Source of the DNA: Flavobacteriaceae bacterium UBA3078
Lineage (GTDB): Bacteria; Bacteroidota; Bacteroidia; Flavobacteriales; Flavobacteriaceae
DNA length: 34,792 nucleotides
Direction of reading: 5' to 3'
Assembly: GCA_002366675.1 (NCBI GenBank)
Contig: DFBO01000003.1
Span: 1 to 34,792, forward strand
Below the pieces are notes generated by a model. It did no database searches, was not told the origin of the DNA, and worked only from the letters and a program-made list of their open reading frames with translations. The stretch's first letter is position 1. Each line of letters starts with the position of its first letter. Positions 25,641-34,174 of the stretch are shown in pieces. A program made the position numbers and the translations under genes.

Positions 25641-25646
25641 AAAATT

Positions 25647-25668
25647 AAATCCTGCAATTGCAGGATTT
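25647..25668 (+). terminator. Intrinsic terminator of aspS
   Basis: The 22-bp perfect palindrome has arms 25647-25657 and 25658-25668, so the real loop is the central AATT, and it is followed by T residues. It lies 6 bp after the aspS stop and 17 bp before the next gene. Confidence 0.85.
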
Positions 25669-25685
25669 TTTAGTAGATTTAATTC

Positions 25686-26231
25686 ATGAGAAAGAAGATT
25701 CTAAAAATCGTCCTTTATGTAGTCTTAATTTTTGCAATTGTTTTGTTTGGACTATATGGTTATGCCTATTACGTTATGAATTATAAATTTGTTCCTGAAA
25801 ATAAATACACGCATTCTGCTGAATATATAAATCCTGAAACAGCTTTACTAAACGAAGGATTTGAAGTATGTGACGAAGATTTTATTATTCAATATTATAA
25901 CCCACAAAGGGCTACTTATAGCAAAGAAAAAAATGGTTTACGTAATTTTATTTTATCAAATTATAAAAACAATAATTTTACAGATTCTGGCTATTTAAAT
26001 ATCCGATTTGTAATCAATTGCAAAGGTCTAGCTGGACGCTATGTTATTCATGAAAATAATCTAGATTTAGAGCCAACAAGTTTTAATAAAGACTTGGTTG
26101 ATCAATTATTTGACTTAACAACACAATTAAAAGAGTGGAATCCTAATTATACTCACGATGCCTTTAGAGATTCATATATGTATATATCTTATAGAATAGA
26201 ACATGGAGAAATTACTGAAATATTGCCTTAG
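25686..26231 (+). CDS. Membrane-anchored protein with TonB-C-like domain
   Basis: Probable envelope protein of 181 residues with one N-terminal membrane segment (about 7-29) and the rest in the periplasm. The C-terminal part (about 95-181: LNIRFVINCKGLAGRY, then DQLFDLTTQLKEWNP and YISYRIEHGEITEI) follows the pattern of TonB C-terminal domain relatives common in flavobacteria. The assignment rests on that pattern alone and is moderate. It lacks the long Pro-rich spacer of true TonB, so it may not span the periplasm. The next gene starts 29 bp inside its 3' end in another frame. Confidence 0.7.
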   Translation: MRKKILKIVLYVVLIFAIVLFGLYGYAYYVMNYKFVPENKYTHSAEYINPETALLNEGFEVCDEDFIIQYYNPQRATYSKEKNGLRNFILSNYKNNNFTDSGYLNIRFVINCKGLAGRYVIHENNLDLEPTSFNKDLVDQLFDLTTQLKEWNPNYTHDAFRDSYMYISYRIEHGEITEILP

Positions 26232-27009
26232 TTTATTTGTAATAGGCTGTATTTTTTCCTGTAAATCAGATAAAGAAGAGGCTTTAAAAGTTCTCGAATT
26301 CGGGAAACATTATCAAGGTAGTGCACAAAGCTTAAATGCACTTACTAGAGTTCTAGAAATAGATGCAACAAATGCTGAAGCATATAGAGAATTGTCAATT
26401 CCATATTTAAAAAGAGGCATTCCAAACCATTGGAAAACATACATGGATCAAGCAGTCACTTTAGACTCTCTATCTTGGATTGGCTATAGAGGTTATAATT
26501 ACTTATGGTTTTACAGAGATTATAAAAAAGCCATCGCAGATTTTGATGCAACAGACATACTAACTCCAAATTTTGTTGATGCTCCTCAAGGACATAGTGT
26601 TGATTATTGGAGAGGTATTGCTTATTTGGGTTTAAAAGACCGTGAAAATTCCATTGCTTATTTTGATAAATACATCAATAAAGAGATTGAAGATTCTGGT
26701 GAAGATTGGGTTGAATTAACAGCTTTTCTGTATAGAGGGATTGCTTATTTTGAATCTGGTAATTATGAAAGTGCTTTAATGAATTTTGACAAACAACTTC
26801 AATATTCAAAAAACTTAAGTGCTGATGCTAAATACTACAAAGCAAGAGTTTTAAATGAACAAGGAGATATTGAAAATGCTAAGTTAATTATAGATGCTGC
26901 TATTGAAGATTTCAATATTGGTTACTTTAATAACAGACCTTATGTTGAAACAATAAGGCAAATCTATATGGAAGATTTAATGTTATTAAAATCTGAATTA
27001 TCTCTATAA
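26203..27009 (+). CDS. TPR-repeat lipoprotein
   Basis: Probable envelope lipoprotein of 268 residues. The signal peptide ends in the lipobox IFSC with Cys20 as lipid site. Tetratricopeptide repeats cover about 35-250, shown by recurring AYRELSIPYLKRG, DYWRGIAYLGLKD, LYRGIAYFESGNYESAL and YYKARVLNEQGD units, so it is likely a protein-protein scaffold. It overlaps the preceding gene by 29 bp and abuts the following CLC gene with no gap (TAA then ATG), indicating tight co-translation. Confidence 0.85.
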   Translation: MEKLLKYCLSLFVIGCIFSCKSDKEEALKVLEFGKHYQGSAQSLNALTRVLEIDATNAEAYRELSIPYLKRGIPNHWKTYMDQAVTLDSLSWIGYRGYNYLWFYRDYKKAIADFDATDILTPNFVDAPQGHSVDYWRGIAYLGLKDRENSIAYFDKYINKEIEDSGEDWVELTAFLYRGIAYFESGNYESALMNFDKQLQYSKNLSADAKYYKARVLNEQGDIENAKLIIDAAIEDFNIGYFNNRPYVETIRQIYMEDLMLLKSELSL

Positions 27010-28809
27010 ATGGATATACAATCTTTAATAAAACAATTTTTAATCTGGAGGTATAAACATATCTCACAGAAAAATTTTGTTTTATTTCTAAGCACATTTG
27101 TAGGTTTATTAGCTGGTTTAGCAGCAGTAACTTTAAAAAACATTACGTATTTCATTCAGAATAATTTAGAAAAAGGGATTGTATTTTCTCAAAATCAATT
27201 GTATTTTATTTTACCTATAATAGGATTGTTAATCGTCTATCTTATTAAGAAATATATGTTTAGAAAGGAATTGATTCCTTCTGTCCCTCCATTTATTAAA
27301 CGTGCTGTTCCATCACTTTTATATTCCCTTTTAAGACAAAAAGGGCTATTATCATATAAGCTTACATATCATCCATTAATCCTTGCACCTCTAACAGTAG
27401 GATTTGGTGGATCGGTTGGGTTATTAGGTCCTGCAATTACTTCTGGATCTGCAATTAGTTCAAATTTAAGTAGGTTGATGCATATCGATAAAAAAACAAG
27501 AACTCTACTAATTGCTTGTGCAACTGCTGGAGCTGTGGCGTCCATGTTTAAATCGCCTATTGCTGCCATTGTTTTTGCGGTAGAAGTATTTAGTTTAGAC
27601 TTAACTTTTGCTTCTTTATTACCATTATTAATAGCTTCAATATCTTCGGTATTAACATCTTATTTTTTCCTAGGTGATGAAGTCCTTTTTAGTTTCACAC
27701 TTAGTGACAAATTCACCTTATACGATACAGCTTTCTATATTATTCTAGGTTTAGGAACAGGTATTGCTTCCATATATTTTACAAAAATCTACTTTGCCAT
27801 TTATAAGTTCTTTGACAGGTTTAAAACCCGATTTGCTAAACTACTTGTAGGAGGTTTAGCTATTGGTATTATGCTTTATTTTATTCCTCCTTTATATGGT
27901 GAAGGGTTAAGTTTTACAAAAGATTTATTTGATGGAAATCATCTTCATGCTTTAGGCACTAATCTATTTGATGAATACCTTGATAATATTTGGGTTGTTA
28001 TTGTTCTACTTATTGGGTTTACGTTTTTTAAGGCTATTGCTATGACTACAACTTTTGCTGCAGGAGGTGTTGGTGGTGTTATTGTACCAACAATGGTTAT
28101 GGGAAGTGCTCTTGGGAATGTTGTTGCAAAAATAGTTAACAACTTAGGTTTTGGTCATCAAGTTTCGGAATCAAACTTTACTTTAGTTGGTATGGCTGGA
28201 CTTATTGCAGGAGTGATTCATGCACCTTTAACAGCTATATTTTTAATTGCTGAAATTACTGGTGGTTATGTCTTATTTCTTCCTCTTATGATAACAGTTG
28301 CTATTTCATATATGATTACAAAAAATTATATGGAGCATACCATTTATACTAAAGAATTAGCAGAAAGAGGCGATTTACTTACAGATAATAAAGATCAAAA
28401 TGTGTTAACTTCTATGGATATAAACAGTGTGATAGAAAAGAATTTTATAACACTCCATCCTGACATGTCTCTTGGAGACATGCTACATAAAGGTGTTTCT
28501 AAATCTAATAGAAATCTATTTCCTGTAGTTAATGAAGACCAAATTCTAGTTGGTATTATTCTCTTAGATGATATAAGAAGTATCATGTTCGACCAATCTT
28601 TATACGACTCAACTTCTGTTGAAACATTTATGCAAATGCCTCCTGGATTTATTGATTATGAAAAAGATAGTATGCGAATAGTAATGCGAAAATTTCAGGA
28701 TACAGGTGCATGGAATTTACCAGTTATTAAAAATGGTAAATATTATGGATTTGTTTCTAAATCAAAATTATTAACAGCATACCGACGCGAATTAATTAAC
28801 TTTACTTAA
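27010..28809 (+). CDS. CLC-family anion channel/transporter with CBS domains, lacking both gating glutamates
   Basis: Integral inner-membrane protein of the CLC superfamily; 599 residues with about 18 helical segments (about 20-450) and a C-terminal tandem CBS pair (about 465-595). Family landmarks: GFGGSVGLLGPAI (131-143), KSPIAAIVFAVEV (181-193) and GVGGVIVPTMVMG. The usual G(K/R)EGP becomes G-L-L-G-P, so the external gating glutamate (Glu148 in E. coli ClcA) is Leu139, and the internal proton glutamate (Glu203) is Val193. The GSGIP anion motif is replaced by KRAVP (97-101). This argues against proton-coupled exchange and for a channel or altered selectivity. Last but one gene of its operon. 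Confidence 0.88.
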   Translation: MDIQSLIKQFLIWRYKHISQKNFVLFLSTFVGLLAGLAAVTLKNITYFIQNNLEKGIVFSQNQLYFILPIIGLLIVYLIKKYMFRKELIPSVPPFIKRAVPSLLYSLLRQKGLLSYKLTYHPLILAPLTVGFGGSVGLLGPAITSGSAISSNLSRLMHIDKKTRTLLIACATAGAVASMFKSPIAAIVFAVEVFSLDLTFASLLPLLIASISSVLTSYFFLGDEVLFSFTLSDKFTLYDTAFYIILGLGTGIASIYFTKIYFAIYKFFDRFKTRFAKLLVGGLAIGIMLYFIPPLYGEGLSFTKDLFDGNHLHALGTNLFDEYLDNIWVVIVLLIGFTFFKAIAMTTTFAAGGVGGVIVPTMVMGSALGNVVAKIVNNLGFGHQVSESNFTLVGMAGLIAGVIHAPLTAIFLIAEITGGYVLFLPLMITVAISYMITKNYMEHTIYTKELAERGDLLTDNKDQNVLTSMDINSVIEKNFITLHPDMSLGDMLHKGVSKSNRNLFPVVNEDQILVGIILLDDIRSIMFDQSLYDSTSVETFMQMPPGFIDYEKDSMRIVMRKFQDTGAWNLPVIKNGKYYGFVSKSKLLTAYRRELINFT

Positions 28810-29060
28810 TGACAACTTATCCTTTAAAATTGATTACGTTTATTCTATTAATACTTTCTCTAGGCAGTATTCTTGCTGGTTATTTGTTAAAATTAGTTTA
28901 CTCTGAAAAATTAATTGGTTTTGGAGTTGTTGGTCTATTTATTTTTGTGTTTCCATTATTTTCATATTACAGATGGAAAGACAGGAATGTAAAAGATTAT
29001 ATGATAACAAAGGAAAGTTTAGAGAAAATGCGTGAGTATAAAGAAAAAAAAGACGATTAG
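28809..29060 (+). CDS. Small two-helix membrane protein
   Basis: An 83-residue protein with two membrane helices (about 8-28 and 35-53) and a charged, Lys/Glu-rich cytoplasmic tail (54-83). Function unknown. Its ATG overlaps the stop of the CLC gene by one base (TAATG), so it is translated together with it and could be an accessory subunit. Its stop overlaps that of the convergent tadA by 4 bp. Confidence 0.75.
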   Translation: MTTYPLKLITFILLILSLGSILAGYLLKLVYSEKLIGFGVVGLFIFVFPLFSYYRWKDRNVKDYMITKESLEKMREYKEKKDD

Positions 29061-29506
29061 TTCAAATTTCTTTTTTCAATAAAAAATCGTTTTAATAATT
29101 GTGAGGCTTCTTCAGCTAAAACACCACCTTCTATAATAGTTTTTGGATGTAATTTAGTCTGCATGGTTAAACAGCCTCTCTCTTCATCTCTAGCTCCATA
29201 AACAATCTTAGATATTTGACTCCAATATAACGCTCCAGCACACATTTGACATGGCTCTAAGGTCACATATAACGTGCAATCTTTTAAATACTTACCTCCT
29301 AAAAAAATTGCAGCTGCAGTAATAGCTTGCATTTCTGCATGAGCAGTTACATCGTTTAATAATTCTGTTAAATTATGTGCTCTAGAAATAATACGATTAT
29401 CTACAACTATAACAGCTCCAACAGGAATCTCTCCTTTTTCGAAAGCAAGTTCAGCTTCTTGAAGGGCTTTTTTCATAAAAAAGGTGTCGTCGAACATGTC
29501 TTCCAT
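29057..29506 (-). CDS. tadA: tRNA-specific adenosine deaminase / nucleoside deaminase
   Basis: Zinc-dependent deaminase that converts adenosine 34 to inosine in tRNA-Arg(ACG). The 149-residue protein has the HAE motif (His56-Ala-Glu58; ligand and proton shuttle) and PCxxC (Pro85-Cys86 to Cys89), and GEIPVGAVIV near the N-terminus, as in TadA. A different nucleoside deaminase role cannot be excluded, but the EPCxMCAGAL context fits TadA well. A -7-like box (TATTTTTA) lies 5 bp before the start, just beyond the terminator of the M36 gene. Confidence 0.9.
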   Translation of the reverse strand: MEDMFDDTFFMKKALQEAELAFEKGEIPVGAVIVVDNRIISRAHNLTELLNDVTAHAEMQAITAAAIFLGGKYLKDCTLYVTLEPCQMCAGALYWSQISKIVYGARDEERGCLTMQTKLHPKTIIEGGVLAEEASQLLKRFFIEKRNLN

Positions 29507-29511
29507 AATTG

Positions 29512-29519
29512 TAAAAATA
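29512..29519 (-). promoter_or_regulatory. Candidate -7 element of tadA
   Basis: On the minus strand this reads TATTTTTA, 7 of 8 matches to TAnnTTTG, with 5 bp before the tadA ATG, again suggesting a leaderless message. Confidence 0.4.
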
Positions 29520-29522
29520 AAA

Positions 29523-29552
29523 AAAGGCAGCTAATAAACATAAGCTGCCTTT
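29523..29552 (-). terminator. Intrinsic terminator of the M36 peptidase gene
   Basis: A 10-bp perfect stem pairs 29523-29532 with 29543-29552. On the minus strand it ends in TTTTTTT, 21 bp after the peptidase stop codon. Confidence 0.85.
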
Positions 29553-29573
29553 AAAATATGATAATAAAATCTA

Positions 29574-32201
29574 TTAGTTTTTAATAATCTTATGATTTGC
29601 ACTAAATGATTGTCCGTTAATATTTAATATATATATGCCAGACTGTAATCTATTAATGTCTAATTCTACTTCGTTAAATAACTCTACTTTCTTAGAAAGC
29701 ACTTGTCTTCCATTAATGTCAGTAAGAGTCATTGTTACTTCTCCATAATTTTTAGCAGTTTTAACAAACAAACTACCATTAGTTGGGTTTGGATATACTT
29801 TATAACTCCTTGAGTTAAACTCCTCAACACTTAAGCTAGTACAATTAGCCAACGAAGGATCGTTATCTGGTGGCGTAGTAAAATCTTCCACTTGGTCATT
29901 TCTACTAAAACCAAATCCTTGTGATGCGTTTAAACCCACACCTCTGTTAGCAAACACTTCCCAGATTAAACATTGTTCTTCTCCTCCGGTTATTGCCATG
30001 TCTGCAGCTAAAATCCCATCTCGACCAGCTACAAATCCTGGATTACAACCTTGTAATTTTAATCCATCTATAACTACTTGCATTACCATATTGTTTCCTC
30101 CAGTACCATTGTAAAGATCTTCATCGAATCCATATTTATCTACATAAGCCCATGTTAAATCCCAAATAACTGTTGCCCAAATAAAGCCCATTCCATGAGG
30201 AACAGCTACATTAGCAGAATCATTAGTATCATCATATGTATAATCGTTTATTGCAAAATCTGTACTATATGGAGCTAATCTTATTCCTAAACCAGTTGTT
30301 GTTTGACCTATAGCATAAGTACCAATACCTCTTCCGTCTTCTGGTTGATCCCCTGGCTTCATTGTTAACATTAACCCAAACCAATCAGACCATCCTTCAC
30401 CCATTTGTTCAGAGTTAGATAAACAGTTTACACTTGTTCCTCCAGTAAGTCTGTTTGAAATACCATGCCCAAATTCGTGAGCAATAATACCATTATCAAA
30501 ACCTCCATCTCTTTGGTAAGATACAGAACTAAGTAATGTAGCACTAATTGTGTCTCCAGCTAACAAAGCAGTTATTATAGCTTCACCATCAATATTATCA
30601 ACCATAACAACTGGAATTGTTACAGTTCCACCAACAGCTCCTCCACCCATTGCAATAGTTCCTCCTGGTACATTATTTACTATTATTACAGCTACTGCTC
30701 CATCATCTTGAGCAGCTTTAGATTTGAATCCAAATTCACAATCTCCACGACGAATGACTACAATTTTACCATCTAATTCAGACCCATTTGTAATTGGATT
30801 ACATGCATCGTTTGGATCATTAACATTATCAACAGTAATTGCTAAGTCAGCAGTAAGTGGTGTACTAGGTATGTTTGCACCAAAATTTCCCGGTTGGGCT
30901 ACATAGTCACCAGCTAAATCACCATTATTTAATGTAAGTGCATTTCCTGGTGGTTCAGACCATAAAAACATTTGCATTTGTGGATTTTGTCCATCTGGTG
31001 GTGTACCAAAATTAGCATTATTTAATCCTCCACCATCTTGACCTTGAGCATTAACATAATCACTTCCTAATCCACCATTTCCATAGTTATTTTCTTGAAA
31101 ATTCCCCGAAGCTTCATCAAAACCATATTGATACCAAATATCGTGCATCATGTTACTAACATAAAACATATTTGTTACTGAAACATCTTGATATCCTATT
31201 GGATTTTGATTTAAATCTAATGGGAAGTCAAAATTTAAAGTTGCTGTACCTTCTGGAGATAAACCAGGAGAATCGTTAGCATTTGTATCTTCGTAAGCAT
31301 AAACATTGTTCCCTCTAGTAATGGTGTATTCTGCACCAGCTGCTCCGTTTATATCATGCCATCCATAAGGAGAGGCATTATCATTTGCAGGATCACTTAA
31401 CAAGGTTCTCCCACCAAAACTAGGAGCTTCAACTGGAAGAGCAAATACATTATATTGTGAGCCATCTGCAACAAATGAATTAGTTTTAAATAAAGTAAAT
31501 TCTTCTTTTGAATTTGAATGACTATCATGATTCGAATGATTTCCATCACCAAAATTACAAGACACTATCCAATCGGTTGTATCAATAATTTGTCCCGAAA
31601 TAGCATCAACTCTTAAACTCCACCAATTCTTCCCATTTAATGTATGTATGCTTAAATCCCATGAAAGTTTTAATTCACCTTGTTCCGTAAAGAGATAAAC
31701 TAATTTAACTGGAATTTCTGTTCTTGATATATTTCCAGAACTATATAAAAACTCTTTATCATTACCAGAAATTAATTCTAGTCCTTGAATACTTCCTAAA
31801 TCTAATTGTGCAACCACATTCTCAATTGCTCGTTGTGCATTAATTTGTGGTATAGTAGTGTTAACTTTTTCAGTTATATTACTTATTAAGTTATTTGCAT
31901 AATAAAATATAGCATTGTCTCTAATTGCCACACTAGAAACAGCATTATATATTTCAATTCCTTGAAATCTTTGATTTACATATACATGATTAATTTTTGT
32001 ACTCTTAGAAAAATATTCTTTATTAACATATAAATCTTCAATGTCATTAGCTGTAAAACTAAATTTAGCTTGATTTTGAGTTAAATAAGTTTGAATAACA
32101 TTACCGTATTCTGAATTAACTAAAGTGTTTTGTGAAAACCCTAGTAAGCCAAAAAACATCAATCCTACCGCTATAAAACTGTGGAAGTAATTTTTTTTCA
32201 T
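29574..32201 (-). CDS. Secreted M36 (fungalysin-type) metallopeptidase with PA and T9SS sorting domains
   Basis: Zinc endopeptidase sent out through the type IX secretion system. The 875-residue precursor has a signal peptide (1-23), a propeptide of FTP/PepSY type (about 30-215), and the peptidase domain with HEFGH (575-579) and the downstream ligand candidate Glu602 in GEGWSD. A protease-associated (PA) domain (about 450-560) is inserted before the zinc motif. The C-terminal 80 residues form a type A Por sorting domain (YPNPTNGSLFV, then LQSGIYILNI and a final Lys-Asn). It is a single-gene unit with its own promoter box and terminator. It probably degrades external protein for nutrition. Confidence 0.93.
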   Translation of the reverse strand: MKKNYFHSFIAVGLMFFGLLGFSQNTLVNSEYGNVIQTYLTQNQAKFSFTANDIEDLYVNKEYFSKSTKINHVYVNQRFQGIEIYNAVSSVAIRDNAIFYYANNLISNITEKVNTTIPQINAQRAIENVVAQLDLGSIQGLELISGNDKEFLYSSGNISRTEIPVKLVYLFTEQGELKLSWDLSIHTLNGKNWWSLRVDAISGQIIDTTDWIVSCNFGDGNHSNHDSHSNSKEEFTLFKTNSFVADGSQYNVFALPVEAPSFGGRTLLSDPANDNASPYGWHDINGAAGAEYTITRGNNVYAYEDTNANDSPGLSPEGTATLNFDFPLDLNQNPIGYQDVSVTNMFYVSNMMHDIWYQYGFDEASGNFQENNYGNGGLGSDYVNAQGQDGGGLNNANFGTPPDGQNPQMQMFLWSEPPGNALTLNNGDLAGDYVAQPGNFGANIPSTPLTADLAITVDNVNDPNDACNPITNGSELDGKIVVIRRGDCEFGFKSKAAQDDGAVAVIIVNNVPGGTIAMGGGAVGGTVTIPVVMVDNIDGEAIITALLAGDTISATLLSSVSYQRDGGFDNGIIAHEFGHGISNRLTGGTSVNCLSNSEQMGEGWSDWFGLMLTMKPGDQPEDGRGIGTYAIGQTTTGLGIRLAPYSTDFAINDYTYDDTNDSANVAVPHGMGFIWATVIWDLTWAYVDKYGFDEDLYNGTGGNNMVMQVVIDGLKLQGCNPGFVAGRDGILAADMAITGGEEQCLIWEVFANRGVGLNASQGFGFSRNDQVEDFTTPPDNDPSLANCTSLSVEEFNSRSYKVYPNPTNGSLFVKTAKNYGEVTMTLTDINGRQVLSKKVELFNEVELDINRLQSGIYILNINGQSFSANHKIIKN

Positions 32202-32233
32202 TATATCTATCTTAAATTATTTATTGAATTCAT

Positions 32234-32241
32234 CAAATATA
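32234..32241 (-). promoter_or_regulatory. -7 promoter element of the M36 peptidase gene
   Basis: On the minus strand this reads TATATTTG, a full match to TAnnTTTG, 32 bp before the start codon. Confidence 0.55.
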
Positions 32242-32318
32242 GTCTCCCTATCTTTATAATAATTACAATTACTTAAAACATTAACAGATATATTACCAAT
32301 TTTAATAATTTTACTGAA

Positions 32319-32326
32319 TATTTTTG
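32319..32326 (+). promoter_or_regulatory. -7 promoter element of dxs (leaderless)
   Basis: TATTTTTG, a full match to TAnnTTTG, with only 5 bp before the dxs ATG at 32332. Confidence 0.6.
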
Positions 32327-32331
32327 CACGA

Positions 32332-34104
32332 ATGAGTATAGATGTTTTAACAACCATACATTCTCCGAATGAGTTAAGAGAATTGAATACTAATCAACTT
32401 CCTCAATTAGCTAAAGAGTTACGAAGGTTTATTATTAAAATTGTTGCTACAAAAGAAGGTCATTTAGGAGCTAGTTTAGGCGCAATAGAACTAACTATTG
32501 CATTGCATTACGTATTTAATACACCAAACGATTTGCTAATTTGGGATGTTGGTCATCAAGCTTATGGTCATAAAATTTTAACTGGAAGAAGAAATATTTT
32601 TGAAACCAATAGACAATTAAATGGTATTAGTGGGTTTCCAAAAAGAGATGAGAGCGAATTTGATACTTTTGGAGTAGGGCACTCATCTACGTCTATTTCA
32701 GCAGCATTAGGAATGGCAATTGCATCCCAATTAAAAGGAGATACAGATAAACAACATATTGCAGTTATAGGAGATGCATCCATAGCCAGTGGAATGGCTT
32801 TTGAAGGATTAAATCATGCTGGTGTAACCAATGCCAATTTACTGGTTATTTTAAATGATAATGCAATTGGAATAGATCCATCAGTTGGAGCTTTAAAGCA
32901 ATACTTAACCAATGTAAAAAAAGGAACTCAAAAACAAGATAATATTTTTGAAGCATTGAACTTTGATTATACTGGCCCTGTTGATGGTCATAATTTAACA
33001 GAGTTAATATTAGAATTAGAGAGATTAAAAACTGTAAAAGGTCCTAAATTTTTACATGTAATTACGAAAAAGGGGAAAGGATTAAAACAAGCAGAAGATA
33101 ATCAAGTTACTTATCATGCTCCAGGAAAATTTGATGCAAATACAGGTGAGTTAGAAACTAAAGCTAACATAGAACAACCTCCAAAATATCAAGATGTTTT
33201 TGGATTTACTATTGTAGAATTAGCGAGAAAGAATAAAAATATTATTGGGATAACTCCAGCAATGCCTACTGGAAGTTCTTTAAAATATATGATGGCAGAA
33301 ATTCCTAATCGTGCTTTCGATGTTGGCATTGCCGAACAGCATGCTGTTACACTTGCTGCAGGAATGGCTACTCAGGGATTAATTCCTTTCTGTAATATCT
33401 ACTCAACCTTTTTACAACGAGCATACGATCAAGTAATACACGATGTTGCCTTGCAAAGCCTGCCTGTTATTTTTTGCTTAGATAGAGCTGGATTAGTAGG
33501 ACAAGATGGAGCCACACATCATGGTGCTTTTGATTTGGCTTATTTACGTTGTGTACCTAACATCTTAATTTTTGCACCTAGAAATGAAATTGAACTTCGT
33601 AACATTATGTACACGTCTCAATTAGGAAAACTGAAACAGCCTATTGCTATTAGATATCCTAGAGGAAGAGGTGTTATCCTAGATTGGAAACAGCCATTTA
33701 AAGAGATTGTTATTGGAACTGGTATTCAATTAAAAAAAGGAAGCAAAATTGCCGTTTTAAGCCTTGGAACTATTTCAAAAAACTGTACTGAGGCTATCGA
33801 TTTATTAGACGAGTCTCAAACAGTTTCTCATTATGATATGCGATTTCTAAAACCTTTAGACAAAAAATTACTTCATACTATTTACTCTACATATCAAACC
33901 ATAATTACAGTTGAAAATGGCACTATAAAAGGTGGATTTGGGAGTGCTATCCTAGAATTTGCTTCACAGAACAACTATAAAAACACGTTTAAGTTACTTG
34001 GTGTTCCAGATGAATTTATAGAACACGGAACAACTGAAGAATTACTACAACAATGCCAATTAGACCAAAAAAGCATCTATCAAACTATACTAAAATTCTT
34101 ATAA
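32332..34104 (+). CDS. dxs: 1-deoxy-D-xylulose-5-phosphate synthase
   Basis: Thiamine-diphosphate enzyme joining pyruvate and glyceraldehyde 3-phosphate in the first step of the MEP isoprenoid pathway. It supplies the precursors used by the prenyl synthase at 12148. The 590 residues are somewhat fewer than the 620-640 of E. coli-type Dxs. Landmarks: GHLGASLG (43-50), DVGHQAYGHKILTGR (72-86), the cofactor motif GDASIASGMAFEGLN (usual GDG is GDA, 147-149), and the C-terminal DRAGLVGQDGATHHGAFD. These fit Dxs rather than transketolase. The promoter box sits right at the start codon. Confidence 0.94.
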   Translation: MSIDVLTTIHSPNELRELNTNQLPQLAKELRRFIIKIVATKEGHLGASLGAIELTIALHYVFNTPNDLLIWDVGHQAYGHKILTGRRNIFETNRQLNGISGFPKRDESEFDTFGVGHSSTSISAALGMAIASQLKGDTDKQHIAVIGDASIASGMAFEGLNHAGVTNANLLVILNDNAIGIDPSVGALKQYLTNVKKGTQKQDNIFEALNFDYTGPVDGHNLTELILELERLKTVKGPKFLHVITKKGKGLKQAEDNQVTYHAPGKFDANTGELETKANIEQPPKYQDVFGFTIVELARKNKNIIGITPAMPTGSSLKYMMAEIPNRAFDVGIAEQHAVTLAAGMATQGLIPFCNIYSTFLQRAYDQVIHDVALQSLPVIFCLDRAGLVGQDGATHHGAFDLAYLRCVPNILIFAPRNEIELRNIMYTSQLGKLKQPIAIRYPRGRGVILDWKQPFKEIVIGTGIQLKKGSKIAVLSLGTISKNCTEAIDLLDESQTVSHYDMRFLKPLDKKLLHTIYSTYQTIITVENGTIKGGFGSAILEFASQNNYKNTFKLLGVPDEFIEHGTTEELLQQCQLDQKSIYQTILKFL

Positions 34105-34122
34105 AACATTAACAATTAAAAC

Positions 34123-34156
34123 AAAAAAAGAGGCAATTTTCATCGCCTCTTTTTTT
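34123..34156. terminator. Bidirectional terminator between dxs and the Asp-box protein gene
   Basis: A 12-bp perfect stem pairs 34123-34134 (A run then GAGGC) with 34145-34156 (GCCTC then T run). It can serve both converging genes. Confidence 0.88.
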
Positions 34157-34174
34157 ATATAAAAATAATATTGT

